Below the pieces are notes generated by a model that saw only the letters and a list, made by a program, of their open reading frames with translations, was not told the origin of the DNA and did not search any database. This document shows, one piece after another, positions 34,502-46,900 of a DNA stretch of 64,000 nt. Positions within the stretch are counted from its first letter, which is position 1. Each line of letters begins with the position of its first letter. The DNA is from Batrachochytrium dendrobatidis JAM81 (taxonomy: Eukaryota > Chytridiomycota > Chytridiomycetes > Rhizophydiales), in the NCBI RefSeq assembly GCF_000203795.2, contig NW_006281110.1:273854-337853 (forward strand), read 5' to 3'. A program made the position numbers and the translations under genes.

Positions 34502-36246
34502 ATGGCAGCACTTGGACCCATGGCGCTAGTAGATTATCTGGATAAATACGTCACATCATGTGAGAATAGACAGATTTCTCCCGTCATGGCAGTCAAGAAA
34601 ACGGTCGAACGCGCTATAGACTCGGGGTAAGTTTGAAACCTATGATTATAAAGTAGTGCCTAATCAAGAAACATACTAAAGTAGAAACGTATAACAACCA
34701 CCTGAATTGGGAAATGTCATTTGAATTAATGCATGCAGAGAGATGCCAGATATAATGAAACTAAATGGTACAATTACAGAATTACGGTACCACAGAATCG
34801 ATGATGGTATGCTCGAGACAATATTTCTTCCAATGGTCGGACTTTCATTGGTTCGCCATATTGATCTCAGTTATAATGAAATTGGAAATCGAGGAGCTTT
34901 TGCAATTGCCAAAGTTCTCAAGGTTGGAGTTTAGTTTGAAAATCAATGTTGAATGACAGCTCTAATGCAAACCTAGATGGTCAATCAACACACATTAATT
35001 TAATATATATTTGAAATTTAGGACGATAATGCCATGGAAACGCTGATTTTGAAATCCAACAATATTGGATCGGAAGGGGTGATTGCAATTACCAAATCTC
35101 TTGCTTACAATGAAAAGCTAATTCATTTGGATTTATCCGAAAATAACATTGGCGATGATGGTGGAATGGCTATGGCATCACTTCTTCAGGTATTAATTGT
35201 GTACAATCCCACAATTTTGATGATCTGTATGACAAAGCGACTCGTAAACTCACCAAGCCTTGTTTAAATCTGACCAAAATTTATGAATATTCAAAAAAGA
35301 TCAATGTAAATATATCTACAGTCAATCTATCGGGCTGTTCACTAGGCGCTACATCATTAATAGCTTTTGCAACCATATTTCAGTCTAATAACTATGTATC
35401 GAATCTGGATTTATCCAATAACCTTTCTAGTGCTAGCAATCGATCACAGACTCTTGTCAATGATGTCATGATGCATTTTTCAAAAACCATACAATTAAAC
35501 TACGCTATTACCCATTTGAATTTCTCCAAAATGGGTATCACAGACTGGAACATGTGTGATCTGTTGGCAAGCGCATTGAAAGCCAACAAAAACATCGAGA
35601 CGTTGAATTTGAGTTGGTACTTATAATATGGATTATGTCAAAACGATGACTATTTTTTGAAATTAATACATGAATGTTGTGACATTAGCAATCGAATCAG
35701 TCGCGATGGGGGTGTTGCACTCTGTAATGCACTTATGAAGCACTCGTCCGTCAATAATCTGATTCTAAGTTGCTGCTCAATCCAAGATGAAGGGGCTATT
35801 GCAATAGCTCAAGTGATTTGTCATAATTCTAAACTAAAAGAGTGAGTAGTTGTGCATATACTCGACTAGAAGCATGATTTTTTTATTTCTGCAATTAAAC
35901 TAATTCCATTTCAATCCAATATCTGGGAGATAGAATCCATATTGACTACAACAAGATATCAAATACTGGACTGGTTGCGATCGCAAAAGCGCTAAGGAAT
36001 AACAGTGGAGTCAAGTATATATCGCTGTGGGGTAATCAATGGGGAGAGACAAGTTGTGAGGAGTTTGCCGAGTTGATGCAAGAGCCATTGGCATCGAAGA
36101 GCATTGAGGATTTTACAAACACATCAATCAAATCTCCCAAACCAGTGTCGGCCGGATCCACTGCCCGGCTGCAGCCTCACATGCTGGATGTGAGTTTTTA
36201 TGTAGTAGAAGATAGTATTCATGTTGCACATTCTCCAAGAAAGTAG
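34502..36246 (+). CDS. Leucine-rich-repeat protein (RNase-inhibitor type, LRRC34-like)
   Basis: Starts MAALGPMALVDYLDKYVTSC. Exons carry repeats of the long RI-type LRR: LVRHIDLSYNEIGNRGAFAI, METLILKSNNIGSEGVIAIT, LIHLDLSENNIGDDGGMAMA, NVNISTVNLSGCSLGA, CNRISRDGGVALCNALMKH, LILSCCSIQDEGAIAIAQ, IHIDYNKISNTGLVAIAKAL and a final VKYISLWGNQWGE. After that the chain ends in a short disordered tail (VAHSPRK). RI-type LRRs are protein-binding. The closing LWGN unit and overall length recall animal LRRC34, but other LRR proteins of flagellates are similar. The intron between about 35,190 and 35,330 did not resolve in frame by eye and may hide another exon. Confidence 0.7.
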
Positions 36247-36474
36247 CAAGATTTAGACGGCTGGAATGGGCGATTGATCATGCCTGTAGTAGCCAGACAG
36301 GAAACGAGGAGATTTAATGGAATAAACTGAATCCAAATCCAGCGTTACAGAGAATGATTGATTACGGTGCGTGTATTGTAGTGAATGATTCAAGGATAAC
36401 ATTGCAATGCAATTAGACATTGACTGTAATCCAACTTTCCTATAGCTTGAAAAAGAAGGCATGACATTGTTTGA

Positions 36475-38457
36475 ATGACTGTCATGCTGGAATCCTGTCG
36501 ACAATCATTCGTTTGGTTATTCTTAACAAGACAAATATACAGTCTTGGATCAACTAGACATTGTCATTTTTCATTTGGTAATTATCCAAGTAGCAACTTC
36601 CAACTGCACTCTATCAATCAGCGTCGGACACGAACATTCCACTATCAAGCAACACCATTCGATTGTTCTTTACAGCACAAACTGCCAGTCCATTGTTTAC
36701 CATTAGATAAACTCACACTAATACAAACTCATCCAACTAGTCATTTCTGTCACCATTGCTATCATACAGACACCAACAAAAGTGTTGGCACATCAACCAG
36801 CAACTTCAGTTCGAGTCTTGCCAATTCTTACAATGCACGTCATACTCTCCCGTCATTGTTTGCACGATACTTTAATGTAAATTCTAGTGATTCCGTCTCT
36901 CAGCTATTGTACTTGCATTGCGGGATGGATGAGAGTAAACCATTCAATCCAAGTGACGACTGTGTTTTTCTACCTGGCGATTTTCCCAAGCTGAAAAAAA
37001 AACATATTAGCAAGAAGCTTTTTTTTCAGTTGTTTGAAAATGTTTGGGCAGATCCTTGGATCCAGCCATTATTTACAGAGCACTTGCTAATGCAGATTCT
37101 GCGAATGTTGATTGGCTGGCCTATTGAAGGAGGTGTGAATATCTGTAACGAACCAACTCGACGCATGGCTTTTTCGGTACTCTCATTACTCAGTGATCGC
37201 TTTGGCACCGAACACGCTTGGCCAGCACTTTGGCCATATAATGGTCAGAGTTCATCTTATCCACCAAAAACTTGGCGAAAACTATCTCAGCCGTATCAAT
37301 CACTTCAGTTTTTGTTTCTCGTTCAAATCAATAGTGGATTAATGGACTATGATGTATCGCTTGACATGGTCAGATCGTTTAATGACCACGACTCTTTTTT
37401 GAAAATCAAACTTATAATGATGCTTGTTGAAGGACTGATTACCCACGGAAACTACAATCAAGTAGAGCACTTTATTCAGCAGGCTTGTGAAATATGGAAG
37501 ATGCGACCACCCATGAGCGTATACCTGTCATTGTTTAAAGCATATGCTCGAAAACACGAGTTTGGCAATGCAAATCGTATCTTTCTCTACATTCAGGAAA
37601 AATGGTGGCCACTTCCTATGAAGATCTACACGCTAATGCTTATGCTATATCTCACCGAGCTTCGTGCTCAAGCACGACATGCCAAGCCACCATTAAAACC
37701 GTTTGAGATGACTGATACGGGAGAGTATTTAATTCGACCTACACTCCAACTAAGGTATTACGATTGGGATGGTGAAACTGAACATACCAATAAAGATCTG
37801 GAGGCTGGCGCGCGAAAGCTATTGCAGACTATACAAGAGTCCACGTATCAAAAGGATACGCTATTGTACGATGTCATGGTGGATGTATATGCGTGTTTGG
37901 GCGAGTTTCCACAAGCAATAGAATTGTTTGGCGAAATGCGATCTAGTGCAGATTTCAACCCCAAAAGAGATACTGCAACCTATTCCATCTTGATTGAAGC
38001 GCTATTCAAGTACAGATACAATTCAAACGTACACTCTGAAGTCAAGAGCAACCCAGATAGGCAGATGATTCATAACAGAAATGTATTTCCCAAATGGCAT
38101 GCTAGTATGAGCGTGCCAGAAACACTACAGTTGCTTTTGTCGGACATGGCATTTGTTGGTATTCAGCTTTCAATCCACGTGATGATGGGCATTTTGTGGT
38201 GGAATATGAAACATTCATCTCCTCAATATGTTCATGATATGATTGTGTCAATCATGTCAAATCATAGAGGCAGTGGTGAGCCTGTATCAAATTCTACAAT
38301 CGGATATGATGAATTTTCTAAAGGCATCAAACTAGATCTGACATTTTATGACATGTGCATTCGTTGGGCAATGCAGCATGGCAATGCAGTTTTAGTAGAT
38401 ATGCTAGTAAAACATGCATACCAGAACGGAATACCACTTTCCATTCATGCAAATTGA
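36475..38457 (+). CDS. PPR-like mitochondrial protein, 660 residues
   Basis: Single exon with an Arg/Ser/His-rich, acid-poor N-terminus (MTVMLESCRQSFVWLFLTRQ onward), suitable as a mitochondrial presequence. Helix-pair units typical of pentatricopeptide repeats occur at AYARKHEFGNANRIFLYIQE, LYDVMVDVYACLGEFPQAIE (followed by LFGEMRSS), TATYSILIEALFKY and LTFYDMCIRWAMQHGNA. PPR proteins bind organellar RNA and act in processing, stability or translation. I cannot assign an ortholog. Only 285 bp separate its stop from the next PPR-like start, almost all of it TIR element copy 7. Confidence 0.72.
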   Translation: MTVMLESCRQSFVWLFLTRQIYSLGSTRHCHFSFGNYPSSNFQLHSINQRRTRTFHYQATPFDCSLQHKLPVHCLPLDKLTLIQTHPTSHFCHHCYHTDTNKSVGTSTSNFSSSLANSYNARHTLPSLFARYFNVNSSDSVSQLLYLHCGMDESKPFNPSDDCVFLPGDFPKLKKKHISKKLFFQLFENVWADPWIQPLFTEHLLMQILRMLIGWPIEGGVNICNEPTRRMAFSVLSLLSDRFGTEHAWPALWPYNGQSSSYPPKTWRKLSQPYQSLQFLFLVQINSGLMDYDVSLDMVRSFNDHDSFLKIKLIMMLVEGLITHGNYNQVEHFIQQACEIWKMRPPMSVYLSLFKAYARKHEFGNANRIFLYIQEKWWPLPMKIYTLMLMLYLTELRAQARHAKPPLKPFEMTDTGEYLIRPTLQLRYYDWDGETEHTNKDLEAGARKLLQTIQESTYQKDTLLYDVMVDVYACLGEFPQAIELFGEMRSSADFNPKRDTATYSILIEALFKYRYNSNVHSEVKSNPDRQMIHNRNVFPKWHASMSVPETLQLLLSDMAFVGIQLSIHVMMGILWWNMKHSSPQYVHDMIVSIMSNHRGSGEPVSNSTIGYDEFSKGIKLDLTFYDMCIRWAMQHGNAVLVDMLVKHAYQNGIPLSIHAN

Positions 38458-38494
38458 CTTGATTTTGATGCATCTTTTTTATTGGTTTACTGTC

Positions 38495-38725
38495 ATATTC
38501 ACATAAATGGAATACTAACTGGGAATGTATAATAAATAGTTTTATGCAATAATACCAATTTACTGGACAACACTGTGTTTTTCCGTCTTTCTCCTGTTGA
38601 CTGGCATGACACCATTCATTCCTGATATGTGCGATTATTGTTTTGAATTAAAGCGTGTTTACGATTTAGAATACAAAAATAGTTACTGCAAGATCAATAT
38701 AAAATATTTCATTTTACGTGAATAC
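38495..38725. mobile_element. Intergenic TIR element (copy 7)
   Basis: Left end ATATTCACATAAATGG at 38495; right end with TACTGCAAGATCAATAT and CATTTTACGTGAATAC (38710-38725). About 231 bp. It begins 38 bp after one PPR stop and ends 17 bp before the ATG of the next, so it occupies the gap completely. Confidence 0.78.
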
Positions 38726-38742
38726 AAACTGTAAAGCCATTG

Positions 38743-41460
38743 ATGGCAATGATCAAACACACAACTTGTAAAGTACTGAAAACATCACCTTTTTTCATTG
38801 TCAGCCATACCGACCTTGTAGGTTGTAGCACAAGATCCACTCAAACCTGTTTATGGAGACAATTGGATCAATATCAAACCAAATGTATGTCAATTGGACG
38901 TTGCTATAGTTCTGGTGTAGCAGAATCCAATGCAGTATCATCTAAAAAGAGTCGGTTTGAAAAAGCAGATCAGTCTAGACCATCAGCACAGGACTCATCT
39001 AATTCTACTAAAACTTTGCTGCAACTTCTTGAAGAGGCTAAACAGCGATTGGACCAGCGAGTTTCTATAGATATACATCGACCTGTTATGCCTGCCGATA
39101 CTTCATCTTTGAATGATCATCTTGATCATGGAGAGTTGGATATTGAGTCTCAAAGATTGGAGTTTGGACGCTATCGAAAAGCTATCGAGCAATGGGAGCG
39201 ATACAGGCTGTATGCTCGATTTCAACAGATGAATGCATCTGATGGTTCAAACATGGTCTCGACACTTTCTGCTCATGATGCTCGGATGCTTGCCAGTGCC
39301 ATATTCAAGCAGGTGTTGATGCTTAATAATCACGATCAATTATCTACAACAGACGATCCAGTGTCAATTTTAAGCTCGATTCTAAGCCCTAATCAACACA
39401 AAACTCTTCAATCCCATCATGAATTGCCAGTAGATACCCTCATTCATTGTATTGAAACTATCATCATGCTTGAATCACATGCAACTTATATTGGCAAGGA
39501 CTATTTGGAAACCAACTCATCACAGTTTCATCTATCAGACAAGATTCATGCTCTTCCTATTGTATCTGATCATCAGCGAGTAGTCGAGTTGTTGATTTCT
39601 TTTATTAGATCCTCTAGTCCAAGTACAACTCCAAGTCATCATATCTGGCGTCTTAAAGCCTATTTAAACATGCTTTCTGCTTGCAGTAAGGCTCATTACA
39701 AAATGACATTCATTGAAGCGGCAGAGTATTTCAAATGGGCCTCAAAGTCTTTAGGATCATCGATGAACGAGGTGGTGGATCTTCTTGGTACCTCTTTTGT
39801 GCGTCCATTCTACTCTACCTACGCGATGCAGTTTATTAAGCATGTCTTGCAAGCATTGACTTTAAAATCCAACATGACACGCCATGGCCAGCATCATACA
39901 TCTTCATCCACTCAGTCTTTTATATTTCCTAGTACTATTGCAAGGGCTATTGAGGTTTCTGCTGAAGAAATTTTGGAAGCCAGATGCACATCCATTAGTT
40001 TGCGAGATTTCCGACCGAATCTTTTGTCATATCAAGAAATGGTCATGTTCTATGATGATATATGCACACTACAAGGAACTGAAAACATTGGACCATTAAT
40101 CAACGTTTTGATTCCAGTGGCAAAAGCTGTTAACCGGCAACGCGATGCAGTCAGATTCTATAGAGTTTTTCGGAATCTTCCTGAATATAGCAGTCCAAAT
40201 CATCGCCACAATCATCTACAGGATTCAAATGCTCGAAATAACCAAAAGGTTGTTTTGTTGAAACCACCAAATACCAGCTTTCCTAACTCACTTTCAACAC
40301 CAAGCATTCATGAAAATATCTCGTTGAAAACCCTCGATAATGTTGTGCAATGCTGTGCAGAAAGCACCAACGTATCCATGTGCAAGATTGCTCTGCGTGA
40401 TCTTCGTGCTTGTGGAGGCATTCCTAGTGTATGTACGCTATTTCAAATCATCAGCATGTACTGGCGTTTGCGTGACTGCGACCCATCAGTTACTGCATTG
40501 ACTCATGTCCATAGCTTATATTGTGGGTTTACTGCTTTTTCTCCGTCATTTAAACTATCTTCTGTTTGTCTTGCAATGGTGATTGAGATTTACGCTCGGT
40601 ATCCTACGTTTCGTCCCGAATCAGTTCAGGTTATTGAAGATCTCGTTGACGCAGGAATAAAGCGAGGGATCCCAATGCTCAAGAAGCTATGCGAGGCCAT
40701 GGTTTTGTTTTATCTTCGAGTGGAAGATCTTTCTCAAGCTGCTACATGGTTCCATCGAGTTCCATCAGAAAAGGCAATGCAGTCAGACCATTATAGTTTA
40801 AATTTTTCTAGCTCTTTAGCTTTAGATTTTGCTCGACTGCAGCTAAAGCAGGGTAGAATCCAAGATGCCAAGACAACATTGGATTTAGTATACACCCAAT
40901 GTGGGACGAGTACTGACTATTTGACTATCCAAATGCAAGTTATGGATGCACTAGCTTGCATCACACCTGTATCCAAGTTAAACACTAGTTTTGAGCAGCC
41001 AAAGCCTGAGCAAACAGTGTTGGATATTTTTCAACAGTTGCTTAGACAGAGCAGTAAACCGAATGCCGTTTCGTTGCAAGTTGTATGCCGCCATTTGATT
41101 CATGCAAACAGACCAAACAAAGCGCTAGAATTAATTGAACAAATGCAGCTCGAATATCGGATCCCGATGACATTGGAGTTACTTGTTACCGCAATTGATT
41201 GTCATGCATTGAGTGGCACGACGCCGGATAAGGTGATGGCAATAATGGAGAAAATGCCGAAAAAGGAGTATGAAAGGGCTGCACTAGCGGCTGTTGCTTG
41301 TGCTGTTGTGCGTCGATATGGGAGGAACGTGGATCTGCTGATGCAGATTGTGAGATTAGAAGGGGGATGGAGCGACAATAGTGTTTTGTTACGAGAAAGT
41401 GATGGGGTTGTGGTGATGGGCAAGGGCGATCAGTTCAAGGCACGACTTGGATACTATTGA
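38743..41460 (+). CDS. PPR-like mitochondrial protein, about 905 residues
   Basis: Single exon. The first ATG gives MAMIKHTTCKVLKTSPFFIV, and the first 60 residues are Arg/Lys/Ser-rich with few acids, ending CMSIGRCYSSGVAES, a plausible matrix-targeting region. The body is alpha-helical with PPR-type units, for instance AKAVNRQRDAVRFYRVFRNL, ATWFHRVPSEKAM, AVSLQVVCRHLIHANRPNKA (followed by LELIEQMQLE), and DKVMAIMEKMPKKEYERAAL. No catalytic motif is visible. Most likely an organellar RNA-binding factor. It lies directly downstream of another PPR-like gene on the same strand. Confidence 0.7.
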   Translation: MAMIKHTTCKVLKTSPFFIVSHTDLVGCSTRSTQTCLWRQLDQYQTKCMSIGRCYSSGVAESNAVSSKKSRFEKADQSRPSAQDSSNSTKTLLQLLEEAKQRLDQRVSIDIHRPVMPADTSSLNDHLDHGELDIESQRLEFGRYRKAIEQWERYRLYARFQQMNASDGSNMVSTLSAHDARMLASAIFKQVLMLNNHDQLSTTDDPVSILSSILSPNQHKTLQSHHELPVDTLIHCIETIIMLESHATYIGKDYLETNSSQFHLSDKIHALPIVSDHQRVVELLISFIRSSSPSTTPSHHIWRLKAYLNMLSACSKAHYKMTFIEAAEYFKWASKSLGSSMNEVVDLLGTSFVRPFYSTYAMQFIKHVLQALTLKSNMTRHGQHHTSSSTQSFIFPSTIARAIEVSAEEILEARCTSISLRDFRPNLLSYQEMVMFYDDICTLQGTENIGPLINVLIPVAKAVNRQRDAVRFYRVFRNLPEYSSPNHRHNHLQDSNARNNQKVVLLKPPNTSFPNSLSTPSIHENISLKTLDNVVQCCAESTNVSMCKIALRDLRACGGIPSVCTLFQIISMYWRLRDCDPSVTALTHVHSLYCGFTAFSPSFKLSSVCLAMVIEIYARYPTFRPESVQVIEDLVDAGIKRGIPMLKKLCEAMVLFYLRVEDLSQAATWFHRVPSEKAMQSDHYSLNFSSSLALDFARLQLKQGRIQDAKTTLDLVYTQCGTSTDYLTIQMQVMDALACITPVSKLNTSFEQPKPEQTVLDIFQQLLRQSSKPNAVSLQVVCRHLIHANRPNKALELIEQMQLEYRIPMTLELLVTAIDCHALSGTTPDKVMAIMEKMPKKEYERAALAAVACAVVRRYGRNVDLLMQIVRLEGGWSDNSVLLRESDGVVVMGKGDQFKARLGYY

Positions 41461-43951
41461 TTTGTAGAGGTTGTTCAAATATCACTTTTGTAGGTTGATA
41501 CTCTAGACGATCATGTTTGGAATTTGGTGGTTTGAAATGAATTGCAGACCAGACGGTCGAGATGGTTGATATACCACCATGGCTATTGACAATGGAGAGA
41601 TAAAATGAGATGGTCAGCAACATCACCATTGGCATGCATCATGTATTTGAAAACTACTTGCATAAAATTCGACTACACTTGTGTGTAGTGAGGGGTTTGT
41701 TACTTGGGACAATCATCACTATCTGTACACGCACCCATTCGGAGGTCAACGAGGGGGTCTTTGGGAGGAACAGTTTTACGGTTTCTAGTTGCTTTCTTGA
41801 TGATGCTGCTTTGTAAGCATCGGTAGATTGTTCATCTGCTGATTTGAATTGGCATGAACATCCATCGCTTGCATCTCATGTACCATGGCGACTTATTGCT
41901 TGTCAATCCAATACAAGACAGCACCTTGTGTTTGGTTTGATTGCGGCTGTTTACCAACCTCACTGAGCTTGGTATTGGTCTTGTTTTGACACGAGTTTTG
42001 GTGTTTCACTAATTTATACGCTACTAAACCAATCGTGCGATTTTACAGAGTTTGTTTTTCAAATGCTGTAGCGGCAGCCTGTTTGATGCTATCTGAGTGG
42101 TTTCAAAACATGGCAAAATTGGCCAGAAATACAAATATTTTCATTCTCATTCCTTTTGTTTTCAGTTAGTGTGAGCGAGGAAAAATAGCGTGTCAGCAAC
42201 TGATTGCACTAGCAACACAGCCAGGATAGTTCCTTGTAAATATGATGGTGTAAATACATTGCCACATTGAAACTTCAGGGATCAAGTATGCTGGCCTCTT
42301 ACTCTTTATAGCTCTAGATCAACACTAAAATCTGATGGTATTAAAAACGACCCCATGTTGCTCAATATTGCATTCCAAAGCAATCTTGGCTACTCGACAG
42401 ATCAGCCAAAACAAGGTTGCAAGTGTATAAATTATGCATCCGGGTCCATCAGCCATGCTTACTATCTAATCTTGTAAACCATCAGTGGCCAAGTGCAGCA
42501 AATACTGATAGTTTACAAGATTAGATAGTAAGCATGCACATTTCCCGAAAAAGTAATTGCAATGATTTCAGACTGTCATGACCAGCTGGTTGTTGAAGCT
42601 ACCAGCAAAAAACACTTGGAGATAGCGACGCACTAAATTGGCATGCATTACTTTTGAAAGAATGACTGGCGCTTTTTATTCAGACCCCAGCAAGCAATTG
42701 CATTTGATAGTTTGCATAAAAAGCTGTATATTCAAATGACTCCTTGACTAGTATGGCTGCAATAGGGTATTGAAACTACAACGCGAGTCAGCTAACCAGT
42801 AAAAGACAATGTGTTAGTATCCATTCTAGCAAACATATGTTCATGTCAAACAATTGATCAAGAGTATTAGTCATGGCTTTGCTCTACCATTTTTTGGTAT
42901 CAATACCTTGATTGAACAGGGCATTTTAGCGCTGCCTCTCAATAGCCAGCTCTGACACAGCATAACATACAGTTGGCTAAAACCATGAATGCGGTTTGTT
43001 TTTGCGCTTCTTTTGTACGAGCTATTGTGGTTGCATACAATTTTAAATTTAAATTTTCTATGTTCTCATACCTTTTGTCGCCAGCTGTAAGGGTATACTG
43101 TTTATTGATATCTTGCCGATTGTGGCCAACCAGTGTCGAATATTGCGACTCTAGTCATACTCCACATGATTGTATTGAAACATTGCACTCTGCAACTCCT
43201 TTTTTACGGTATAATCGATGCGCTCCATGATGACCCAATACAAATAAACAATATTACACAGTAGAAATCATACATCTAATATACTATTAAGGTGGCATTA
43301 CAAAACTACCAGATAGGATTAATAACGAATTGATTAGTCAAGTTTAATCTATTTAATCACAATTTGCAATTGCTTATAAAGATAAAATTCAAGGCCGAGT
43401 ATTACAAAGTGAAGTATTTCAGGGTTAGAGTTAGTCTTCCTACAGTAGCATTACAGAACACTTATTTTTTGAATCTGTAGTTTTAGTCCAAGTTCAACAG
43501 TAACAGTGTAAGCATCGCGGTTATTACTTTTGACTTCCAGTAGGCCACAGCCCAAGTGACTTTGCAATTGCTACGCTTTGGCACTCAATTGACATCCCCT
43601 TGTTTCTATCCTGCTTATCCTATTATTTTGGCAACGTTTGCTTGCATTGCTCTTTCCTTTCCACCTGTGCATTTATTTTGGGCGGTAACCACTCTGGCTT
43701 GCAACTGCATACAACTATTGATTTGTGCAGTAGTTAATCCTCTCGAGTCCATCAGACAACAATCGTCTTGTGCGGTTTCATACCAGTCACGTCCAGTCTA
43801 GAAACTATTTGAATCCAGTCTGGTTTCAACTCTTGTCTGTAAGCAGTCCTATTCTTGTCCTTGCAGTTTCCTACCGAAAACCGTTGTTACTGGAGTCGTG
43901 CGTGTGTAGTCTCGGCTATATCTAATTATTATAATCAGACTGGTTTCCATC
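41461..43951. other. Gene-poor stretch of about 2.5 kb
   Basis: No ORF here has coding character; the longest are short, start in poor context and lack recognisable motifs. No tRNA or rRNA was seen. The one structured feature is a long hairpin at 42,454-42,536. The last 450 bp are T/C-rich and probably the promoter and leader of the C2H2 gene. Confidence 0.5.
42454..42536. repeat. Near-perfect 33-bp inverted repeat (hairpin)
   Basis: Left arm 42,454-42,486 begins CATGCTTACTATCTAATC; right arm 42,504-42,536 is its reverse complement with one mismatch (GATAG for GATGG). The 17-nt spacer is GGCCAAGTGCAGCAAAT. Transcribed, it would make a stem of about 33 bp with a 17-nt loop. Confidence 0.88.
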
Positions 43952-46900
43952 ATGCAGCCTTCACTATTTCCCTCTCCTCCACAAAACCCTTCGCCGCCTT
44001 ATCTACTGCACGAACAGACTGGTGCCGAATACGCTGTTCGGCAACAGTCGCTTCCTGTAGCGACTCTGCCTGGCTTTATTTTCAGTCATCCTTCCACAAC
44101 ACCCGTTCAGCAGCAGATGGTCATGCCATCTGCAGAACAGCAGTCCAACGACCTTCAGCAACCGCTACTTCCTTTAAAGGACGAACTCAATCTGCAACTG
44201 CATCCTCAATCTGAAAGTCCTCAGCTTCCTAATCCAACTTTAGGCTTCAATCCAAACATGCGTCCTGTTGTCAATACATCCGCTCAGCAATTACCTCACA
44301 CTAGTAATCCTCACTGGCACTACTTGCAACCTTCCTTTGATCCACTTTCTACTGCACTTGGTACTATAGATAATGATGTACATTCCTTGTACGGTTTAGA
44401 TACAAACAGTACGTATGGTCAGATTAGCAACTTTTTAATGGGCGACACTTCAATGGATCCCGATGCTACTTCCCATGTGCCTACTCAGCATAATGCGGTT
44501 CCTCCCGCCGCTGCTCTTCTTGCTGACGAGTGTCCTAGTCCTAAACTAGGTCTCTCTCCAAGTATCTCGGCTTTGGATTCGTTTGGTGCACGTCCGCCAT
44601 CTTCATGGAATAGGGGCCAACCACAACCTTCTGCATACCAAGCAGATCTATTTGGTAGCAATCTATCAGTTCAGGTAATTATTACTGGATCTATATGTCG
44701 TTTGTTGTTCTCTTGTGAATCCATCCTTGGGTTTGATCTGCATTGGCTTCAAATTAAGCCGAATGGGTATATGATGTTGGATTGATGCAGGAGCATACAA
44801 GGAATATGCTGGGAGAATGCTGTTGTATGCATCTAAAGATGTAGATCTATTTTCTTTTGCTCAAACATTTAGATCAACCATGTGCACATCACCTCTGGTT
44901 GTCTATTATCAGTCTAGAGTAAATTTATTCTTTATTTCAATCCAGATCGGACACATTTGTCATGCTTGTAGGATTCTAGCTATATAAACGGACATGTATA
45001 TGATGTATGCTTGACTGGCCATAATTCAAACATTCCATGTGGCAATGCATTGAGCTCAGTGGTTGTTTAATGCTAAAACGGACAAGTTACGGCAAGGGTG
45101 GGATGCATTCAGCTTCATTTTGTTGCAGATGAAGAATTTGGAAATGATTACTACACTGCACCCATACTGTCCGTGATTGCTCGAGTAAGCTTTCCACTAT
45201 GCTGGCTCTGGTTTTTGCAACATTCGTGGCTAGTCTAGTAACCGCGTCCACTGAGATGCGCATTGTAACTGACATTCTATTCTTATTCCAATCCTATTAG
45301 AGTGAATTGTAACTAACTTTTCAACATCACCTTTTAATGTTGCCGTTTCTCGGATTGTAATCTAATTCTTCAACTAAATCGGACCGATTTTAATGGCGGC
45401 AACTCCCTACAAACCTGACTCAATTTTCGGTCTATTTACTCTACGGCATTGCCTATCCGCTTGCTGCACAATGACTTTTGGGGACTCGCCCTGTATTCAT
45501 TTAAATCACTTTATTACCAATCTACCCTGTGTTTGTTTTCCCATTTGGTCGTCCTTTATATTGCTGCTCCCTTATGATGCCCTCCCTTTTAATCATGGTC
45601 CGTTTGCTCTTGACTGATTATTTATATACTGTCCCTTGCTTTGCAATTGTTGTGTTCACATATTCCTTTCCAGTCAAATCACATCCAGCCTGCGCTTAAC
45701 CCTCATTTAACACGAGTAATGGCCGCTAATCAGGCATTTTCATTTGTACCAATGACCGCATCCTCGCTTCTTCAAGAGCCTATTCAAACATCCAACCAAC
45801 TCATGAATAACTATGCCATGCAGTTCCACTCGTCAAACCCATCCAGCATGACTATTAATCCACCTTACACCTCCAACACTCCTGCAGCAGCGGCAGCATT
45901 AAGACCGTCTTCACAACGATCACATACTGAAGTCAATACTTCTGGAGTTTTATCCATGATGAATGCTGATTCTTCCAGATCACAGTCCATGGCTCCGCTT
46001 CCTCAAGGAATGGTTTCGTCCGCTTCACACATGCAACTTCAACTACCGGATGATCATCAGTTAAATGACCAGCAGAGTCTAGAGCCTCTACCTCAACGTC
46101 CAGAGTCACCAGTTACAACAACTCAGCGTAATTTGGAAGAGCTAGAGCTTGAGGATGTCAATGGTGTTGTTTTGAAATGTCCCCAGTGTGATAAAGAGTT
46201 TAGCAAGCCATATTCTCTCAAATCACATATGGTTGTACATAGTGGTGTCAAGCCTCATGCTTGTGACGAGTGTGGACACTCGTTTGCTCGCCGTCATGAT
46301 CTGCTGCGACATTATCGAACATTGCATAATAGTAGCCGTCCGTTCAAGTGTCAGCATTGCTCAATGAGCTTTGTCAAGGAAGACATTCTTCAACGACACA
46401 TGGAGTCTCGACATGTTGTAAAACAGTATGTTGCATCCTCTCATGCTCCATCCACTGAGGCTACTGATCCTAGCAGCCCTGACAGTAATAGACCCGATGG
46501 TCATGCTTTGATTCATGCTGGGGGACCGGGCCGACTTGCATCGGATGACACTGTTGGTACGAAAAAGCGAAAAACATCGGTTGCTCGCAGACGGTCACGG
46601 AATATGCAGGCTCCATTGGTGCACTCTATAGACAGTGGAAATACTTGTGAACAGGTGATAGAAGCTATTGAGGTGTCTGCCAGTCCCTCATCCAGCAACC
46701 TTAATATAGAATGTGGTGTTGTGTACAACTCAACACTGCTGCCACAGCTTCCCGCTGGTTCCATGTTGAAGGCGGAAGGAGGATACTCTGCTTCGTCTCA
46801 GGCAAATGCTTCTCAGGTTTCTGCTGAGCTACAGTCTCTGCAGGCTCATCAGCACCGAGTGATTCAGCAGATGCAGTATCAAAAACAACAGCAACAATTT

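Noticed and set aside
41435..43801. Several short ORFs in the gene-poor stretch
   Set aside because: Unbiased composition, no motifs, no plausible splice partners; left as intergenic.
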